Source of the DNA: Paracoccaceae bacterium
GTDB taxonomy: Bacteria; Pseudomonadota; Alphaproteobacteria; Rhodobacterales; Rhodobacteraceae
Assembly (NCBI GenBank): GCA_016124615.1
Contig: WGNF01000003.1
Coordinates: 1-64,000, forward strand
Length of the DNA stretch: 64,000 bases
Direction of reading: 5' to 3'
The position numbers were made by a program, and so were the translations under genes. Position 1 is the first letter of the stretch, and the number at the start of each line of letters is the position of its first letter. Shown here piece by piece: positions 26,971-35,762 of this stretch. The notes below the pieces were generated by a model, which was given only the letters and a program-made list of their open reading frames with translations, was not told where the DNA came from and did not search any database.

Positions 26971-27857
26971 CCGGCGGGCGCCGCCTTCCAGCGGCGGTGA
27001 ATCCAGAGCCACTGGCCCATGTTCTCGCGCACATGCGCCTCCAGGCTGTCGTTCAGCGCCTGGGTCATCGCTTCGGGCGTGCCGTGCGGAATCGGCGCCT
27101 CGACCACAATGTCGAAGTCGATGCCGTTCGGTCGCCGGATGCCATAGGTCGGAATCACCAGCGCGTTGTATTTCAGTGCCAGTTCGGCGGCCGACAGGCT
27201 GGTCAGCGCCTCGCGGCCGAAAAAGGTCAGGCGCGCGCCGCGTGACATGTGCTGGTCGATCACCAGCCCCAGCATGCCGCCCGAGCGCAGGAAGCGCACC
27301 ATGTCGCCCAGCCCGCGCCTGCCACGCGGGAACAATGGCTTGCCGATCGCCGAAATCGCGGCGACGTAGTGATCGTTGAACCAGCCGTTGTCCATCGGGC
27401 GATAGAGCCCGCCGACACGGTAGCCGCGCGCGATCAGGGCGGCGCGGCTGGCGTCGTAATTGCCGAAATGGCCGGTGACCAGCAGCACGGGCCGCCCTTC
27501 ACGGTGCGCGGCGTCGAGGGCGGCGAGGCCGGGCCCGCTGGGCGGCTCGCGCGTGACGCGGGCGACGAAGTCGCGGCCCGAATAGAACTCGATCAGGGTG
27601 CGGCCCAGATTGTCGGGCACGGCGCGGGCCAGCCGTCGCACCTCGGCTGCCGGCAGATCCGGCCGCACCAGCGCGAGGTTCGCGCGCACCCGTTTGCGAT
27701 AACCGGCAAGCGGGGCCACCAGATGCGCCACCAGCCAGCCCGACAACGGCACCCGCCAGCGGTAGGGCAACAGCAGAAGCGCGCCGACCATCAGCCGGAT
27801 CATGCGATCCTGCAGCCAGTTGGCGGCGGAATATCGGTTGTCTTTCTTCGCCGTCAT
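26967..27857 (-). CDS. Lipid A biosynthesis acyltransferase, LpxL/HtrB family
   Basis: A 296-residue inner-membrane acyltransferase. A hydrophobic N-terminal helix lies at about 19-50. The catalytic HX4D motif is H130 and D135 in TGHFGNYD. PRGRRGLGDMVRFLRSGG, VIDQHMSRGARLTFFGR and the ending QWLWIHRRWK are hallmarks of the LpxL/LpxM family, which adds a secondary fatty acyl chain to lipid A from acyl-ACP. It is 4-bp coupled (ATGA) to the upstream transporter gene. Which acyl chain it adds cannot be told. Confidence 0.88.
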   Translation of the reverse strand: MTAKKDNRYSAANWLQDRMIRLMVGALLLLPYRWRVPLSGWLVAHLVAPLAGYRKRVRANLALVRPDLPAAEVRRLARAVPDNLGRTLIEFYSGRDFVARVTREPPSGPGLAALDAAHREGRPVLLVTGHFGNYDASRAALIARGYRVGGLYRPMDNGWFNDHYVAAISAIGKPLFPRGRRGLGDMVRFLRSGGMLGLVIDQHMSRGARLTFFGREALTSLSAAELALKYNALVIPTYGIRRPNGIDFDIVVEAPIPHGTPEAMTQALNDSLEAHVRENMGQWLWIHRRWKAAPAG

Positions 27858-28762
27858 CCTGCGTCCTGCCGGGCGCGACTGGCCCGGGTTTCCCGATGCC
27901 AGACATAAAGTCCGGCCCCCGCAATCACAAGCGCACCCAGAATCGTCCAGCCGTCGGGCCAGTCGCCGAAGAAGATCAGCCCCCAGAGCGCGGCAAAGAT
28001 CAGGTCGGTCTGGCCGAACGGGGCAACCACCGACGCCTCGGCCCAGGTGAAGGCGCGGATCAGGAAGACCTGCGCCACCACGCCGATCAGGCCGATCCCG
28101 GCGAACAGCCACAGATCGCCCGGCGCGATCGGGCGCCAGACCGTCGGCAGCGCGGCGGTGGTCATCGCGGCACCGATCAGCGTGGAATAGATCAGCGAGG
28201 TCCAGACCGACTCGGCCTGCCCGATCCGGCGCGTGATGATCGCATAGCCGGTGTAGCACAGCGCGCCGCCCAAGGGCAGCAGCGAGGCGGGGGTGAAGAC
28301 TGCGCTGCCGGGGCGGATGATGATCAGCGCGCCGATGAAGGCGGCGGCAACCCCGGCGATGCGGCGCGGCCCGATCTTTTCGCGCAACACCAGCGCCGCC
28401 GCCAGCGTGATCAGCACCGGGCTGAGGTCGGCGATGGCGGTTGCCTCGGCCAGCCCGATCCAGCGCAGCGCGGCGAAGAACATCGCGGTGGACCCGAGCT
28501 GACAGGCCGAGCGGGCGACCTGCAACCACGGATGCGCCGTCCTGAGCACGGTGCCCAGCCGCCGCGCCTGCCACAGCGCGATGCCGATGGTCTGCACCGT
28601 ATAGCGCGCCCAGACCACCTGCACCGTGTCGTAGCGCCCGATCAGCGCCTTGGCGAGTGCGTCCATCACGGTGAATGCGACGACGGCGGCCAGCATCATG
28701 GCGATGCCGCGCGCGGTGGCGGCGGGCAGGGGAGGGGCGGCAAGGGTACGGGTTGCGGTCAT
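27854..28762 (-). CDS. DMT-superfamily (EamA) transporter
   Basis: A 302-residue protein with ten predicted membrane helices in two EamA repeats (about 15-150 and 165-290). Typical elements are the first repeat end LSPVLITLAAALVLREKIGPRRI and the second GQTDLIFAALWGLIFFGDWPDGWTILGALVIAGAG. Such proteins export or import amino acids, nucleotides or other metabolites. Its end overlaps the LpxL-like gene start by 4 bases, so they form a two-gene unit. Substrate unknown. Confidence 0.85.
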   Translation of the reverse strand: MTATRTLAAPPLPAATARGIAMMLAAVVAFTVMDALAKALIGRYDTVQVVWARYTVQTIGIALWQARRLGTVLRTAHPWLQVARSACQLGSTAMFFAALRWIGLAEATAIADLSPVLITLAAALVLREKIGPRRIAGVAAAFIGALIIIRPGSAVFTPASLLPLGGALCYTGYAIITRRIGQAESVWTSLIYSTLIGAAMTTAALPTVWRPIAPGDLWLFAGIGLIGVVAQVFLIRAFTWAEASVVAPFGQTDLIFAALWGLIFFGDWPDGWTILGALVIAGAGLYVWHRETRASRARQDAG

Positions 28763-28832
28763 GGCGGCGACCTTAGGCAGACCGGCCGGGCAGAGGCAAC
28801 GGGGCGCGCGCGGGTCGGGCGCGACTTTCGGG

Positions 28833-29900
28833 CTATTCCTCCGGCTGGATCAGCGTCACCTCCCCGGCTGTTTCCAGCCCCCGGATCGCGGTGACGACGG
28901 CGGTCATCGCGTCCTCGCCGTCTTTCGGCTTTACCGGGCCGCGGGCCTCGATTTCCTCGCGCAACGTGGCGGCGAGGCGTTGCGACATGTTGGCCAGCAG
29001 GAATTCCGTTGCGGCGGCGGTGTCGGGCGCCTCGGCGGCGCCGGTGAAGGCGGTCACCAGCGTCGGCTGGTCGATCAGGCGCAGCACCTTGGGCACGTCG
29101 CGCGACAACAGGCGGTGCGGGATATGGGCGAAGGTGAAGATCGCGCGGCGCACCCGCCCGGCGAATTCGGCATCGGTGGCCTCTAGCCCGCGCAGCACCT
29201 CATCCCGCGTCAGCGCGGCCGAGACGTTCAGGATCGCCCCAACCCGTTCGACCGGGTCGGCCTCGAAGGCGCGCGGTGGCACGGCGTCAAGTTGGGCGGC
29301 CAGCGACAGGCCGATGCGGCGCACGGTGTCGGGGTCGATGTTGGCGGTCAGCGACACCGCATAGGCGATGCGGCGGGCGCGTTCGCCGGGCAGGCGGCCC
29401 ATCAGGTCGGCCGCGCGCGGGATCGGCAGCTTGGACAAGAGCACCGCCGCCACCTCGGTGCTTTCGGCGTCGAGCACGGCCATAAGCCGGTCGGGCGGCA
29501 GCGCGGCGATGCGTTCCCAGGGGTCGGCACGATCGGCCAGCCCGCTCATCCGCCTGAGCCGCGCGGCGGCGGAGGCGCTGATATGGCCGTCGAGCAGGCC
29601 AAGCGCGCCGTCGATGCCGCCGGGGAACGACAGGCCGACGCCATCGAGTTCGGCCAGAAACTCCTCGACCGTGGCGCGCAGGGTGTCGCGGTCGACCATC
29701 CGCATCAGGCCGATTTCCTCGGTCAGCGCGGCTTGCAGGTGTTCGGGCAGCGCCGACAGCGGCACCGGCGCGCCTTCGGCCAGCAGCAGCCGCACGATCA
29801 CCGCGGCCTTCTGGCGGCTGGTCAGCCCGCGCTGCGGTGGCGTGGCGAGGATGCCCTGTCGCGGCCGCGGCGCCGCCCGTGCGGCCAGTTCGTTCGACAT
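28833..29900 (-). CDS. fliG: Flagellar motor switch protein FliG
   Basis: A 355-residue cytoplasmic protein with the FliG three-domain layout. The N-terminal part begins with LTSRQKAAVIVRLLLAEG near 26. The middle domain has LDAESTEVAAVLLSKLP near 147-163 (EHPQ-region equivalent). The C-terminal domain has IFTFAHIPHRLLSRDVPKVLR near 253 and ATEFLLANMSQRLAATLREEIEARGPV, the charged torque helix that meets MotA. GGAGGG precedes the ATG. No other flagellar gene lies in the window, which is unusual. The sequence is divergent (extra N-terminal 25 residues). Confidence 0.8.
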   Translation of the reverse strand: MSNELAARAAPRPRQGILATPPQRGLTSRQKAAVIVRLLLAEGAPVPLSALPEHLQAALTEEIGLMRMVDRDTLRATVEEFLAELDGVGLSFPGGIDGALGLLDGHISASAAARLRRMSGLADRADPWERIAALPPDRLMAVLDAESTEVAAVLLSKLPIPRAADLMGRLPGERARRIAYAVSLTANIDPDTVRRIGLSLAAQLDAVPPRAFEADPVERVGAILNVSAALTRDEVLRGLEATDAEFAGRVRRAIFTFAHIPHRLLSRDVPKVLRLIDQPTLVTAFTGAAEAPDTAAATEFLLANMSQRLAATLREEIEARGPVKPKDGEDAMTAVVTAIRGLETAGEVTLIQPEE

Positions 29901-29967
29901 GTGCCCTCCGTCGCTTTGCGTCGGCGGCAGGGTGACAGGCCGGGGTTAAGGCTGTCTTACGCGCCGC

Positions 29968-31275
29968 TCAGCTTGCGCCGAAGACGCGGGCAAAGATCGT
30001 GTCGACATGCTTGGTGTGGTAGCCAAGGTCGAACTTCTCGTCGATCTCGGCCTCGCTCAGCGCCGCGCGCACCTCGGGGTCGGCCTTCAGCTCGGCGCGG
30101 AAATCGGCGCCCTGTTCCCAGACTTTCATCGCGTTGCGCTGCACCAGCCGATAGCTGTCTTCGCGGGAAACGCCCTTCTGTGTCAGTGCAAGCAGAACCC
30201 GCTGCGAATGGATCAGCCCGTTGAACTTGTTGAGGTTCTTCATCATCGTCTCGGGGTAGATCACCAGCTTTTCCACCACCCCCGCCAGCCGGTGCAGCGC
30301 GAAATCGAGCGTGATCGTCGCATCCGGCCCGATCGCGCGTTCCACCGAAGAATGCGAGATGTCGCGTTCATGCCAAAGCGCCACGTTTTCCAGCGCGGGC
30401 GTCACCGCCGAGCGCACCAGGCGCGCAAGGCCGGTCAGGTTTTCGGTCAAGACCGGGTTGCGCTTGTGCGGCATCGCCGAGGAGCCCTTCTGGCCCGGCG
30501 AGAAGAACTCTTCCGCCTCCAGCACCTCGGTGCGCTGCATGTGGCGAATCTCGGTGGCGCAATTCTCGATGCTGCTGGCGATCACGCCCAGCGTGGCGAA
30601 GAACATCGCGTGGCGGTCGCGCGGGATCACCTGCGTCGAGATCGGTTCCCGCGTCAGGCCCATCATGGCGCAGACATGCTCCTCCACCGCCGGGTCGATG
30701 TTGGCGAAAGTGCCGATCGCGCCCGAAATCGCGCCGGTGGCGATCTCGGCACGGGCGTTCACCAGCCGTTGCCGCCCCCGCGCCATTTCGGCGTAGAAGC
30801 GGGCGAAGGTCAGCCCCATCGTCGTCGGTTCGGCGTGGATGCCGTGGCTGCGGCCGATCCGCACCGTCATCTTGTGTTCAAAGGCGCGCGTCTTCAGCGC
30901 GGCCAGCACGCGGTCGATGCCCGCCAGCAGGATGTCACTCGCGCGCATCAGTTGCACGTTGAAGGTGGTGTCGAGCACGTCCGAACTGGTCATGCCCTGA
31001 TGCACGAAGCGCGCCGCGTCGGCGCCGACGATTTCCGCCAGATGGGTCAGGAAGGCGATCACGTCATGCCTGGTGACCGCCTCGATCTCGTCAATCCGGG
31101 CGACGTCGAAGGTCGCATCGCGCGCCTTCCACACCGCCTCGGCATTGGCCTTGGGGATCACGCCAAGGGCGGCCTGCGCGTCGCAGGCATGGGCCTCGAT
31201 CTCGAACCAGATGCGGAACTTGGTCTCGGGCGACCAGAGGGCGACCATGTCGGGGCGGGAATAGCGCGGGATCAT
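29968..31275 (-). CDS. purB: Adenylosuccinate lyase
   Basis: A 435-residue member of the fumarase/aspartase superfamily, acting twice in purine synthesis (release of fumarate from SAICAR and from adenylosuccinate). The superfamily signature KGSSAMPHKRNP carries the flexible catalytic loop serine near residue 264. TRHDVIAFL near 68 and MTSSDVLDTTFNVQL near 95 bind substrate, and the general-acid His lies in RSHGIHAEPTT near 144. Length and start MIPRYSRPDM are typical. It is transcribed toward fliG. Confidence 0.95.
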   Translation of the reverse strand: MIPRYSRPDMVALWSPETKFRIWFEIEAHACDAQAALGVIPKANAEAVWKARDATFDVARIDEIEAVTRHDVIAFLTHLAEIVGADAARFVHQGMTSSDVLDTTFNVQLMRASDILLAGIDRVLAALKTRAFEHKMTVRIGRSHGIHAEPTTMGLTFARFYAEMARGRQRLVNARAEIATGAISGAIGTFANIDPAVEEHVCAMMGLTREPISTQVIPRDRHAMFFATLGVIASSIENCATEIRHMQRTEVLEAEEFFSPGQKGSSAMPHKRNPVLTENLTGLARLVRSAVTPALENVALWHERDISHSSVERAIGPDATITLDFALHRLAGVVEKLVIYPETMMKNLNKFNGLIHSQRVLLALTQKGVSREDSYRLVQRNAMKVWEQGADFRAELKADPEVRAALSEAEIDEKFDLGYHTKHVDTIFARVFGAS

Positions 31276-31370
31276 CGGCGAGGCCTTTCGCGGGGAAGGG
31301 TTGCGGGGCGGGCGCGCGCCCTCATAGAACGGGCAGGCGCGCGCGACAAGATGCGCGCGGAAAGGGTGCG

Positions 31371-31784
31371 ATGCCGGGGCTGATCGACTTCGCGGGGCGC
31401 TGGGTGCTGGAACGGCGGATCGACGACCGGCTGGCCGGTGCGGTGGGCCGGTTCGAGGGAGTTGCCGAACTGACCCCCGACGGTGCGGGGCTGGCCTATG
31501 TCGAGCGCGGGTTGCTGACGCTGGGCACCGGCGCGCCGATGGCGGCGGAACGGCGGTATGTCTGGGCGGCGGGGGAAGCGGGTCGCATCGCGGTGGCCTT
31601 TGCCGACGGCCGGGCCTTCCACAGCTTCGATCCGGGCGCGGGCACGGCCGAGGCCACGCATTGGTGCGACCCCGACGATTACCGCGTCAGCTACGATTTC
31701 AGTGGCTGGCCCCTGTGGCGCGCGGTCTGGCAGGTGCGCGGCCCGCGCAAGGATTACCGGATGGAAAGTGTCTACCGGCGCTGA
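31371..31784 (+). CDS. DUF6314-like small protein
   Basis: A 137-residue soluble protein, probably a lipocalin-like small beta barrel. Features: FAGRWVLERRIDD near 7-19, a GLAYVERG segment, ERRYVWA, FADGRAFHSFDPG near 77-89, HWCDPDDYRVSYDF, and the ending GPRKDYRMESVYRR. The pattern resembles the DUF6314 family as I recall it; no function is known. A AAGG ribosome-binding site precedes the ATG. It is divergent from purB (95 bp). The stop runs into a hairpin repeat. Confidence 0.65.
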   Translation: MPGLIDFAGRWVLERRIDDRLAGAVGRFEGVAELTPDGAGLAYVERGLLTLGTGAPMAAERRYVWAAGEAGRIAVAFADGRAFHSFDPGAGTAEATHWCDPDDYRVSYDFSGWPLWRAVWQVRGPRKDYRMESVYRR

Positions 31785-31853
31785 GGGGGCGCTGCCCCCT
31801 CGGCCCTGACGGGCCTCACCCCCGGGATATTTTTGCCAATGTGAATGGCAGAA
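31783..31853. repeat. Hairpin repeat, GGGATATTTTTGCCAA family, copy 3
   Basis: GAGGGGGC (31783-31790) pairs with GCCCCCTC (31794-31801), triloop GCT, starting inside the stop codon of the preceding gene. About 20 bases later comes CCCCCGGGATATTTTTGCCA with a partial returning arm TGGCAGAAA. The GGGGGC-GCT-GCCCCC hairpin is the same as at 41676-41694. Located between two convergent genes, it may act as a terminator in both directions. Confidence 0.65.
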
Positions 31854-31857
31854 AGGG

Positions 31858-32781
31858 TCAGAGCCCGAGGGCGGCGAGACGTATGTCCTGCCGCCGGATG
31901 AGGGCTTCCACCTCGGCCTGCGCCACCGGCGGCAGGCCCGCGCCGGGCGCGCGCAGGGTGGCATGGGCGATGGCACCGCGGCGGGCGAGGGTGTATTTGC
32001 GCACCGCAAGGCCACGGCCCGGCTGCGCCTCGTACCGCACCAGCGGCAGATAGGCGTCGAAGATGTCATGCGCACGTTCCGTGTCGCCCGCACGGTAGGC
32101 GGCGACGACGCCCGCCATCATCTCGGGGAAGGCGAAGCCGGTCATCGCACCATCGGCGCCGCGTTCCAGTTCCTCGGGCAGGAACTGGCCGCCGTTCCCG
32201 CACAGGATCGAGAGGCGGCGCGCGCCCTGCGCCTCGGCGGCGCGCAGGGCGGTGATCTTGTCGAGGCCAGGCCAATCCTCGTGCTTCAGCATCACGCAGG
32301 TCGGGTTTTCGGCGGCGATGCGCAGGATCACCTTGGCCGGGGTCGAAACCCCGGTGACCAGCGGGAAATCCTGCAACACGAAGGGGATGGGGCCAAGCGC
32401 GCGGGCGACGGCGGCGAAATATCCGGCGATCTCGTCATCGCTTTTCAGCCCGGCGGCGGGTTGCACCATGACGCCCGCCGCGCCCGCCGCCATTGCGGCC
32501 TGCGCCAGTTCCACCATCGGCGCCAGACCGGGCGCCGAGACGCCGACGACCACCGGCACCGCGCCGCCGACGGCGGCCAGCACCCGGCGCACCACCGTCA
32601 GGCTTTCCGCCGCGGTCAGCTTCGGCGCCTCGCCCATCACGCCCAGCAGGGTCAGACCGGTCGCACCGCGTTCAAGGTAGAAGGCGGTCATCCGGTCGAT
32701 GCTGTCCAGGTCGATCGCGCCATCGGGCAGGAACGGGGTCACGGCGATGGTAAAGACCCCGGCGGCGGTTTCGTCGAGCAT
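31858..32781 (-). CDS. Dihydrodipicolinate synthase (DapA) superfamily lyase, probably not DapA
   Basis: A 307-residue (beta/alpha)8 aldolase-type protein. The Schiff-base lysine is K166 in CVMLKHED and the GVTGE motif appears as GVMGE near 47-51. Two tyrosines of true dihydrodipicolinate synthase are missing: the PYY segment reads QPAAG (107-111) and the YNVP segment reads QDFP (137-140). Another reaction of the family (pyruvate- or oxoacid-type aldolase, dehydratase or deaminase) is therefore more likely. AGGAG lies before ATG 32781; the longer frame upstream is dropped. It is divergent from the DUF475 gene. Confidence 0.8.
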   Translation of the reverse strand: MLDETAAGVFTIAVTPFLPDGAIDLDSIDRMTAFYLERGATGLTLLGVMGEAPKLTAAESLTVVRRVLAAVGGAVPVVVGVSAPGLAPMVELAQAAMAAGAAGVMVQPAAGLKSDDEIAGYFAAVARALGPIPFVLQDFPLVTGVSTPAKVILRIAAENPTCVMLKHEDWPGLDKITALRAAEAQGARRLSILCGNGGQFLPEELERGADGAMTGFAFPEMMAGVVAAYRAGDTERAHDIFDAYLPLVRYEAQPGRGLAVRKYTLARRGAIAHATLRAPGAGLPPVAQAEVEALIRRQDIRLAALGL

Positions 32782-32971
32782 GGCGCACTCCTCTGGCGGC
32801 GGCGGCGCGATCTTGGCGCGGTGGCGCGGCGCGGGCAAGGCCCGCTGTGGGAGAACGGTCACAGCGTTGGTAAGGCGGGGGCGGTTGCCTTGCACGGGCG
32901 GCGGGCCGTTCCTATGTCGCTGCCGAGGGGCATGGCTACCACGCGGGGCTGAAGACCCCGGTAAGGGACGC
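32782..32971 (+). promoter_or_regulatory. Possible structured leader of the DUF475 gene
   Basis: The 190-bp gap before the GTG start has several potential hairpins reading toward it. CGCTGTG and CACAGCG pair around 32850-32872 with a GGAGAACGGT loop. TACC (32937-32940) pairs with GGTA, enclosing GGGG/CCCC with loop CTGAAGA, and this stem abuts the AAGGG ribosome-binding site. The word GGTAAGG occurs twice. Mn-sensing yybP-ykoY RNAs often precede TerC-like genes, but I cannot match the consensus by eye. Confidence 0.3.
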
Positions 32972-34021
32972 GTGAGAACGACGCTGACATATTTCCGCTC
33001 GGCTTTCGCCGTGACGGCGGTGGGACTTGCCGCTGCGTTCGCCCTGGGCTGGTCCGGGTCGGACAGTCTGCACGACGCGCTGGATTATCTGGTGGTCGGG
33101 GCGGCGCTGGCGGCGCTGGAGATCTCGCTGTCCTTCGACAATGCGATTGTCAACGCTTCGACCCTGAAGACGATGACCCCGGTCTGGCGCAAGCGGTTCC
33201 TGACCTGGGGGATGCTGATCGCGGTGTTCGGCATGCGGCTGGTGTTCCCGCTGGCCATCGTGGCGGTGGCGGCGCATCTGGGCCCGGTGGATGCGCTGCG
33301 GCTGGCGTTGTTCCACCCCGAGGCCTATGCCCATATTCTCGACGACGCGCACCTGACCATCGCGGCCTTCGGCGGCACGTTCCTGATGATGGTTGCGCTG
33401 CATTACTTCGTCGATGAGCGCAAGGAGGTCCACTGGATCAACCGGCTGGAGTGTCGGCTGCGCGCCTGCGCCTCGCTTGAAGGGCTGGAAACGGCCTTCG
33501 TGCTGGTGGTGATCCTCGGCTTTGCGCTGATGCTGCCGCCGGACCGGGTGGACAGCTACATGATCGCCGCCATCGCCGGGCTGCTGACCTTCTCGGCGGT
33601 GCGGGCGCTTGGCCGCGCGCTGGACGGGCCGCGCGGCGTTCTGCGGGCGGCGGCGGGCGGGCTTGGCGCGTTCCTCTACCTCGAGGTGCTGGACGCCAGC
33701 TTTTCCTTCGACGGCGTGGTGGGCGCCTTCGCGATGACCAGCGATCTGTTCCTGATCGCCATCGGTCTGGGCATCGGGGCGATGTATGTCCGCTCGATGA
33801 CGCTGATGTTCGTCGACCGTGGCACGCTGGCGCAGTTCCGCTATCTGGAACATGGCGCCTTCTACTCGGTGCTGTTCCTGTCGGTCGTGATGTTTCTGGA
33901 AACCCAGATCGAAGTGTCCGAGATTGCCACCGGCTGCGTCGGCGTCGTGGTGATCCTCGCCGCGCTGCGCTCGTCGGTCCGCCACAACCGCCAGGACGCG
34001 GAAAAGCGGCGGACGTGGTGA
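32972..34021 (+). CDS. DUF475 (TerC-like) integral membrane protein
   Basis: A 349-residue protein with about nine membrane helices. The TerC-like signature SLSFDNAIVNA near 52-62 appears with a second one, LEVLDASFSFDGVVGAFA near 235-252; both place acidic residues in the membrane and suggest metal ion handling. A loop with HYFVDERKEVHWINRLE joins the halves. The start is GTG with AAGGG 4 bases upstream. TerC relatives export Mn(II) or load it into secreted proteins; for DUF475 this is inference. It converges on gabT. Confidence 0.8.
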   Translation: MRTTLTYFRSAFAVTAVGLAAAFALGWSGSDSLHDALDYLVVGAALAALEISLSFDNAIVNASTLKTMTPVWRKRFLTWGMLIAVFGMRLVFPLAIVAVAAHLGPVDALRLALFHPEAYAHILDDAHLTIAAFGGTFLMMVALHYFVDERKEVHWINRLECRLRACASLEGLETAFVLVVILGFALMLPPDRVDSYMIAAIAGLLTFSAVRALGRALDGPRGVLRAAAGGLGAFLYLEVLDASFSFDGVVGAFAMTSDLFLIAIGLGIGAMYVRSMTLMFVDRGTLAQFRYLEHGAFYSVLFLSVVMFLETQIEVSEIATGCVGVVVILAALRSSVRHNRQDAEKRRTW

Positions 34022-34066
34022 CCGGCACCATCGGAGCTCGTGCGTCGGCCAAATCCTTGGCGTAAG

Positions 34067-34096
34067 CGGCCGGGCACCGGTTGGGGCGCCCGGCCG
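34067..34096. terminator. Hairpin between convergent DUF475 and gabT genes
   Basis: CGGCCGGGC (34067-34075) pairs with GCCCGGCCG (34088-34096) across a 12-nt loop. It lies in the 87-bp gap between two convergent genes. There is no T tract, so it may be an mRNA-end structure or a weak bidirectional terminator. Confidence 0.45.
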
Positions 34097-34108
34097 ATCC
34101 GTTGACGG

Positions 34109-35386
34109 TCAGACCGCCTTCAGCGCCACTTCCAGCCGGTCGAGGCCCTCGTGCAGCTGCGCTTCGGGGATCGTCAGCGGGGCGAGCAGGCGGATGGTGT
34201 TGGCGTAGTAGCCGCAGCTGAGCAGGATCAGCCCGGCATCCAGCGCCGCCGCCGTGACCGCCTTGGTGGCGTCGGCGTCGGGCTCGTTGCCGCCGCGTTC
34301 CTTCACCAGTTCGAACGCGACCATCGCGCCAAGGCCGCGCACGTCGCCGATGGGGCGCAGCGAGTTCGACTGCTTGAAGCCGTTGATGCGCGCCTTCATG
34401 ATCTCGCCCATCCAGTTGGCGCGGTCACACAGCTTTTCCTCTTCGATCACGTCCAGCACCGCCAGCGCCGCCGCGCAGGAGATCGGGTTGCCGGCATAGG
34501 TGCCGCCCAATCCGCCGGGCTCGACCGAATCCATGATGTGGCTTTTGCCGATCACGCCAGAGATCGGGAACCCGCCGCCGAGCGCCTTGGCCACCGGGAT
34601 CAGGTCGGGCTCGATGCCGAAATGCTCGGTCGCGAAGACCTTGCCGGTGCGGGCAAAGCCGGTCTGCACCTCGTCCGACACCAGGCAGATGCCGTGCTGG
34701 TCGCAGATTTCGCGCAGCTTCTTCATGAAGCTGACGGGGGTCTGGTAGAACCCGCCTTCGCCCTGCACCGGCTCGATCACGATGGCGGCGATGTCGGTCG
34801 GCGCGATGTCGGCCTTCATGATGTGGTAAAGCGAGTGCAGGGCCTCTTCCTCGGTGGTGCCGTGGATCGGGATCGGGAAGGGGCAGTGGAAGATGCCGAT
34901 GGCGGGCGGCGTGCCCGGCGTGCGGTAGGGCACTGCCTTGCCGGTCATCGCGACGGTCAGCTGGGTGCGGCCGTGGAAGGCGCCGGTGAAGGTGATCACG
35001 CCCTGCCGCTTGGTATAAGCGCGGGCGATCTTCACCGCGTTTTCAGTGGCTTCGGCGCCGGTGGTGAAGAAGATCGTCTTGGCGTCGGCGATCGGCGCCA
35101 GCGCGTTCAGGCGCTCGGCCAGCTCGACATAGCTGCCGTAGCCGGTCACCTGCCAGGCGACATGGGCGAATTTCTCCAGCTGGGCGGCGGCGGCGGCGAT
35201 CACCTTGGGGTGGCGGTGGCCGGTGTTGGTGACCGCGATGCCCGAGCCGAAGTCGATGTAGCGGTTGCCCTCGATATCCCAGATTTCCGCGTTTTCGGCG
35301 CGGTCGAGGAAGATCGGCGCGCCGGTGGCGACGCCGCGCGGGATCGCCTTCTGGCGACGGGCGAGAAGTTCGGCATTGGTGGACAT
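34109..35386 (-). CDS. gabT: 4-aminobutyrate aminotransferase
   Basis: A 425-residue class III PLP aminotransferase, nearly the size of E. coli GabT (426). FTTGAEATENAVKIARAYTKR near 103-123, VIEPVQGEGGFY near 203, SDEVQTGFARTG near 237 and the Schiff-base lysine in PVAKALGGGFPISG near 265 follow the GabT pattern closely. It moves the amino group of GABA to 2-oxoglutarate, giving succinate semialdehyde. I start at ATG 35386 (MSTNAELLARR): AAGGA is 7 bases upstream; a second ATG 15 bases earlier overlaps that site. No gabD is adjacent. Confidence 0.9.
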   Translation of the reverse strand: MSTNAELLARRQKAIPRGVATGAPIFLDRAENAEIWDIEGNRYIDFGSGIAVTNTGHRHPKVIAAAAAQLEKFAHVAWQVTGYGSYVELAERLNALAPIADAKTIFFTTGAEATENAVKIARAYTKRQGVITFTGAFHGRTQLTVAMTGKAVPYRTPGTPPAIGIFHCPFPIPIHGTTEEEALHSLYHIMKADIAPTDIAAIVIEPVQGEGGFYQTPVSFMKKLREICDQHGICLVSDEVQTGFARTGKVFATEHFGIEPDLIPVAKALGGGFPISGVIGKSHIMDSVEPGGLGGTYAGNPISCAAALAVLDVIEEEKLCDRANWMGEIMKARINGFKQSNSLRPIGDVRGLGAMVAFELVKERGGNEPDADATKAVTAAALDAGLILLSCGYYANTIRLLAPLTIPEAQLHEGLDRLEVALKAV

Positions 35387-35762
35387 CAGAGGTTCCTTCA
35401 TGGGCCGATCCCCGCCTAATGAACGGGAGCGGCCGGGCGCGAGGCGCCGCCGCGATCGGGGTGTGCGATGGCCGTGACACTAGCGAGGCGCCCGGCCCGG
35501 CGCAATATCGCCGCCGGGGCCGCCCGGGGTGCAATCTGGATGTGCGGCCTGCCTGCAAAACGGGCGGACGGCGAAGCCCTGCGCCAGCATTTGCCCATCC
35601 AACGGGCAGATGCCGTCATTCAAACCGGTTTGGACTTGATGCTGGCGCGCATTGCGGGAATATGCCCGACGTGCGGATCGTTTGCCCCGCGGCGCCTTGG
35701 GCCGACATTTCGCCGCGCATGACCGGCCCCGGTTCGGGGGTCCCGATGGGAAAGACAAGCGC
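35387..35762. other. Intergenic region between gabT and the glycogen operon
   Basis: A 376-bp divergent promoter region. It holds the palindrome at 35621-35632 (listed separately), a spaced inverted repeat GGCCGGGCGC (35431-35440) with GCGCCCGGCC (35488-35497), and TGCCC/GGGCA arms around 35592-35609. Several short frames cross it but are compositionally poor and have no ribosome-binding site. No RNA gene is evident. Confidence 0.5.
35621..35632. promoter_or_regulatory. LacI-type palindrome upstream of the glycogen operon
   Basis: CAAACCGGTTTG is a perfect 12-bp dyad 131-142 bp before glgP. It differs by one central base from CCAAAGCGGTTTGG, the site found twice between the LacI gene and aglE at 60.6-60.8 kb. 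The AAA-CG-TTT pattern is the usual one for LacI/GalR repressors. It may place glycogen genes under a sugar-responsive repressor. Confidence 0.5.
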
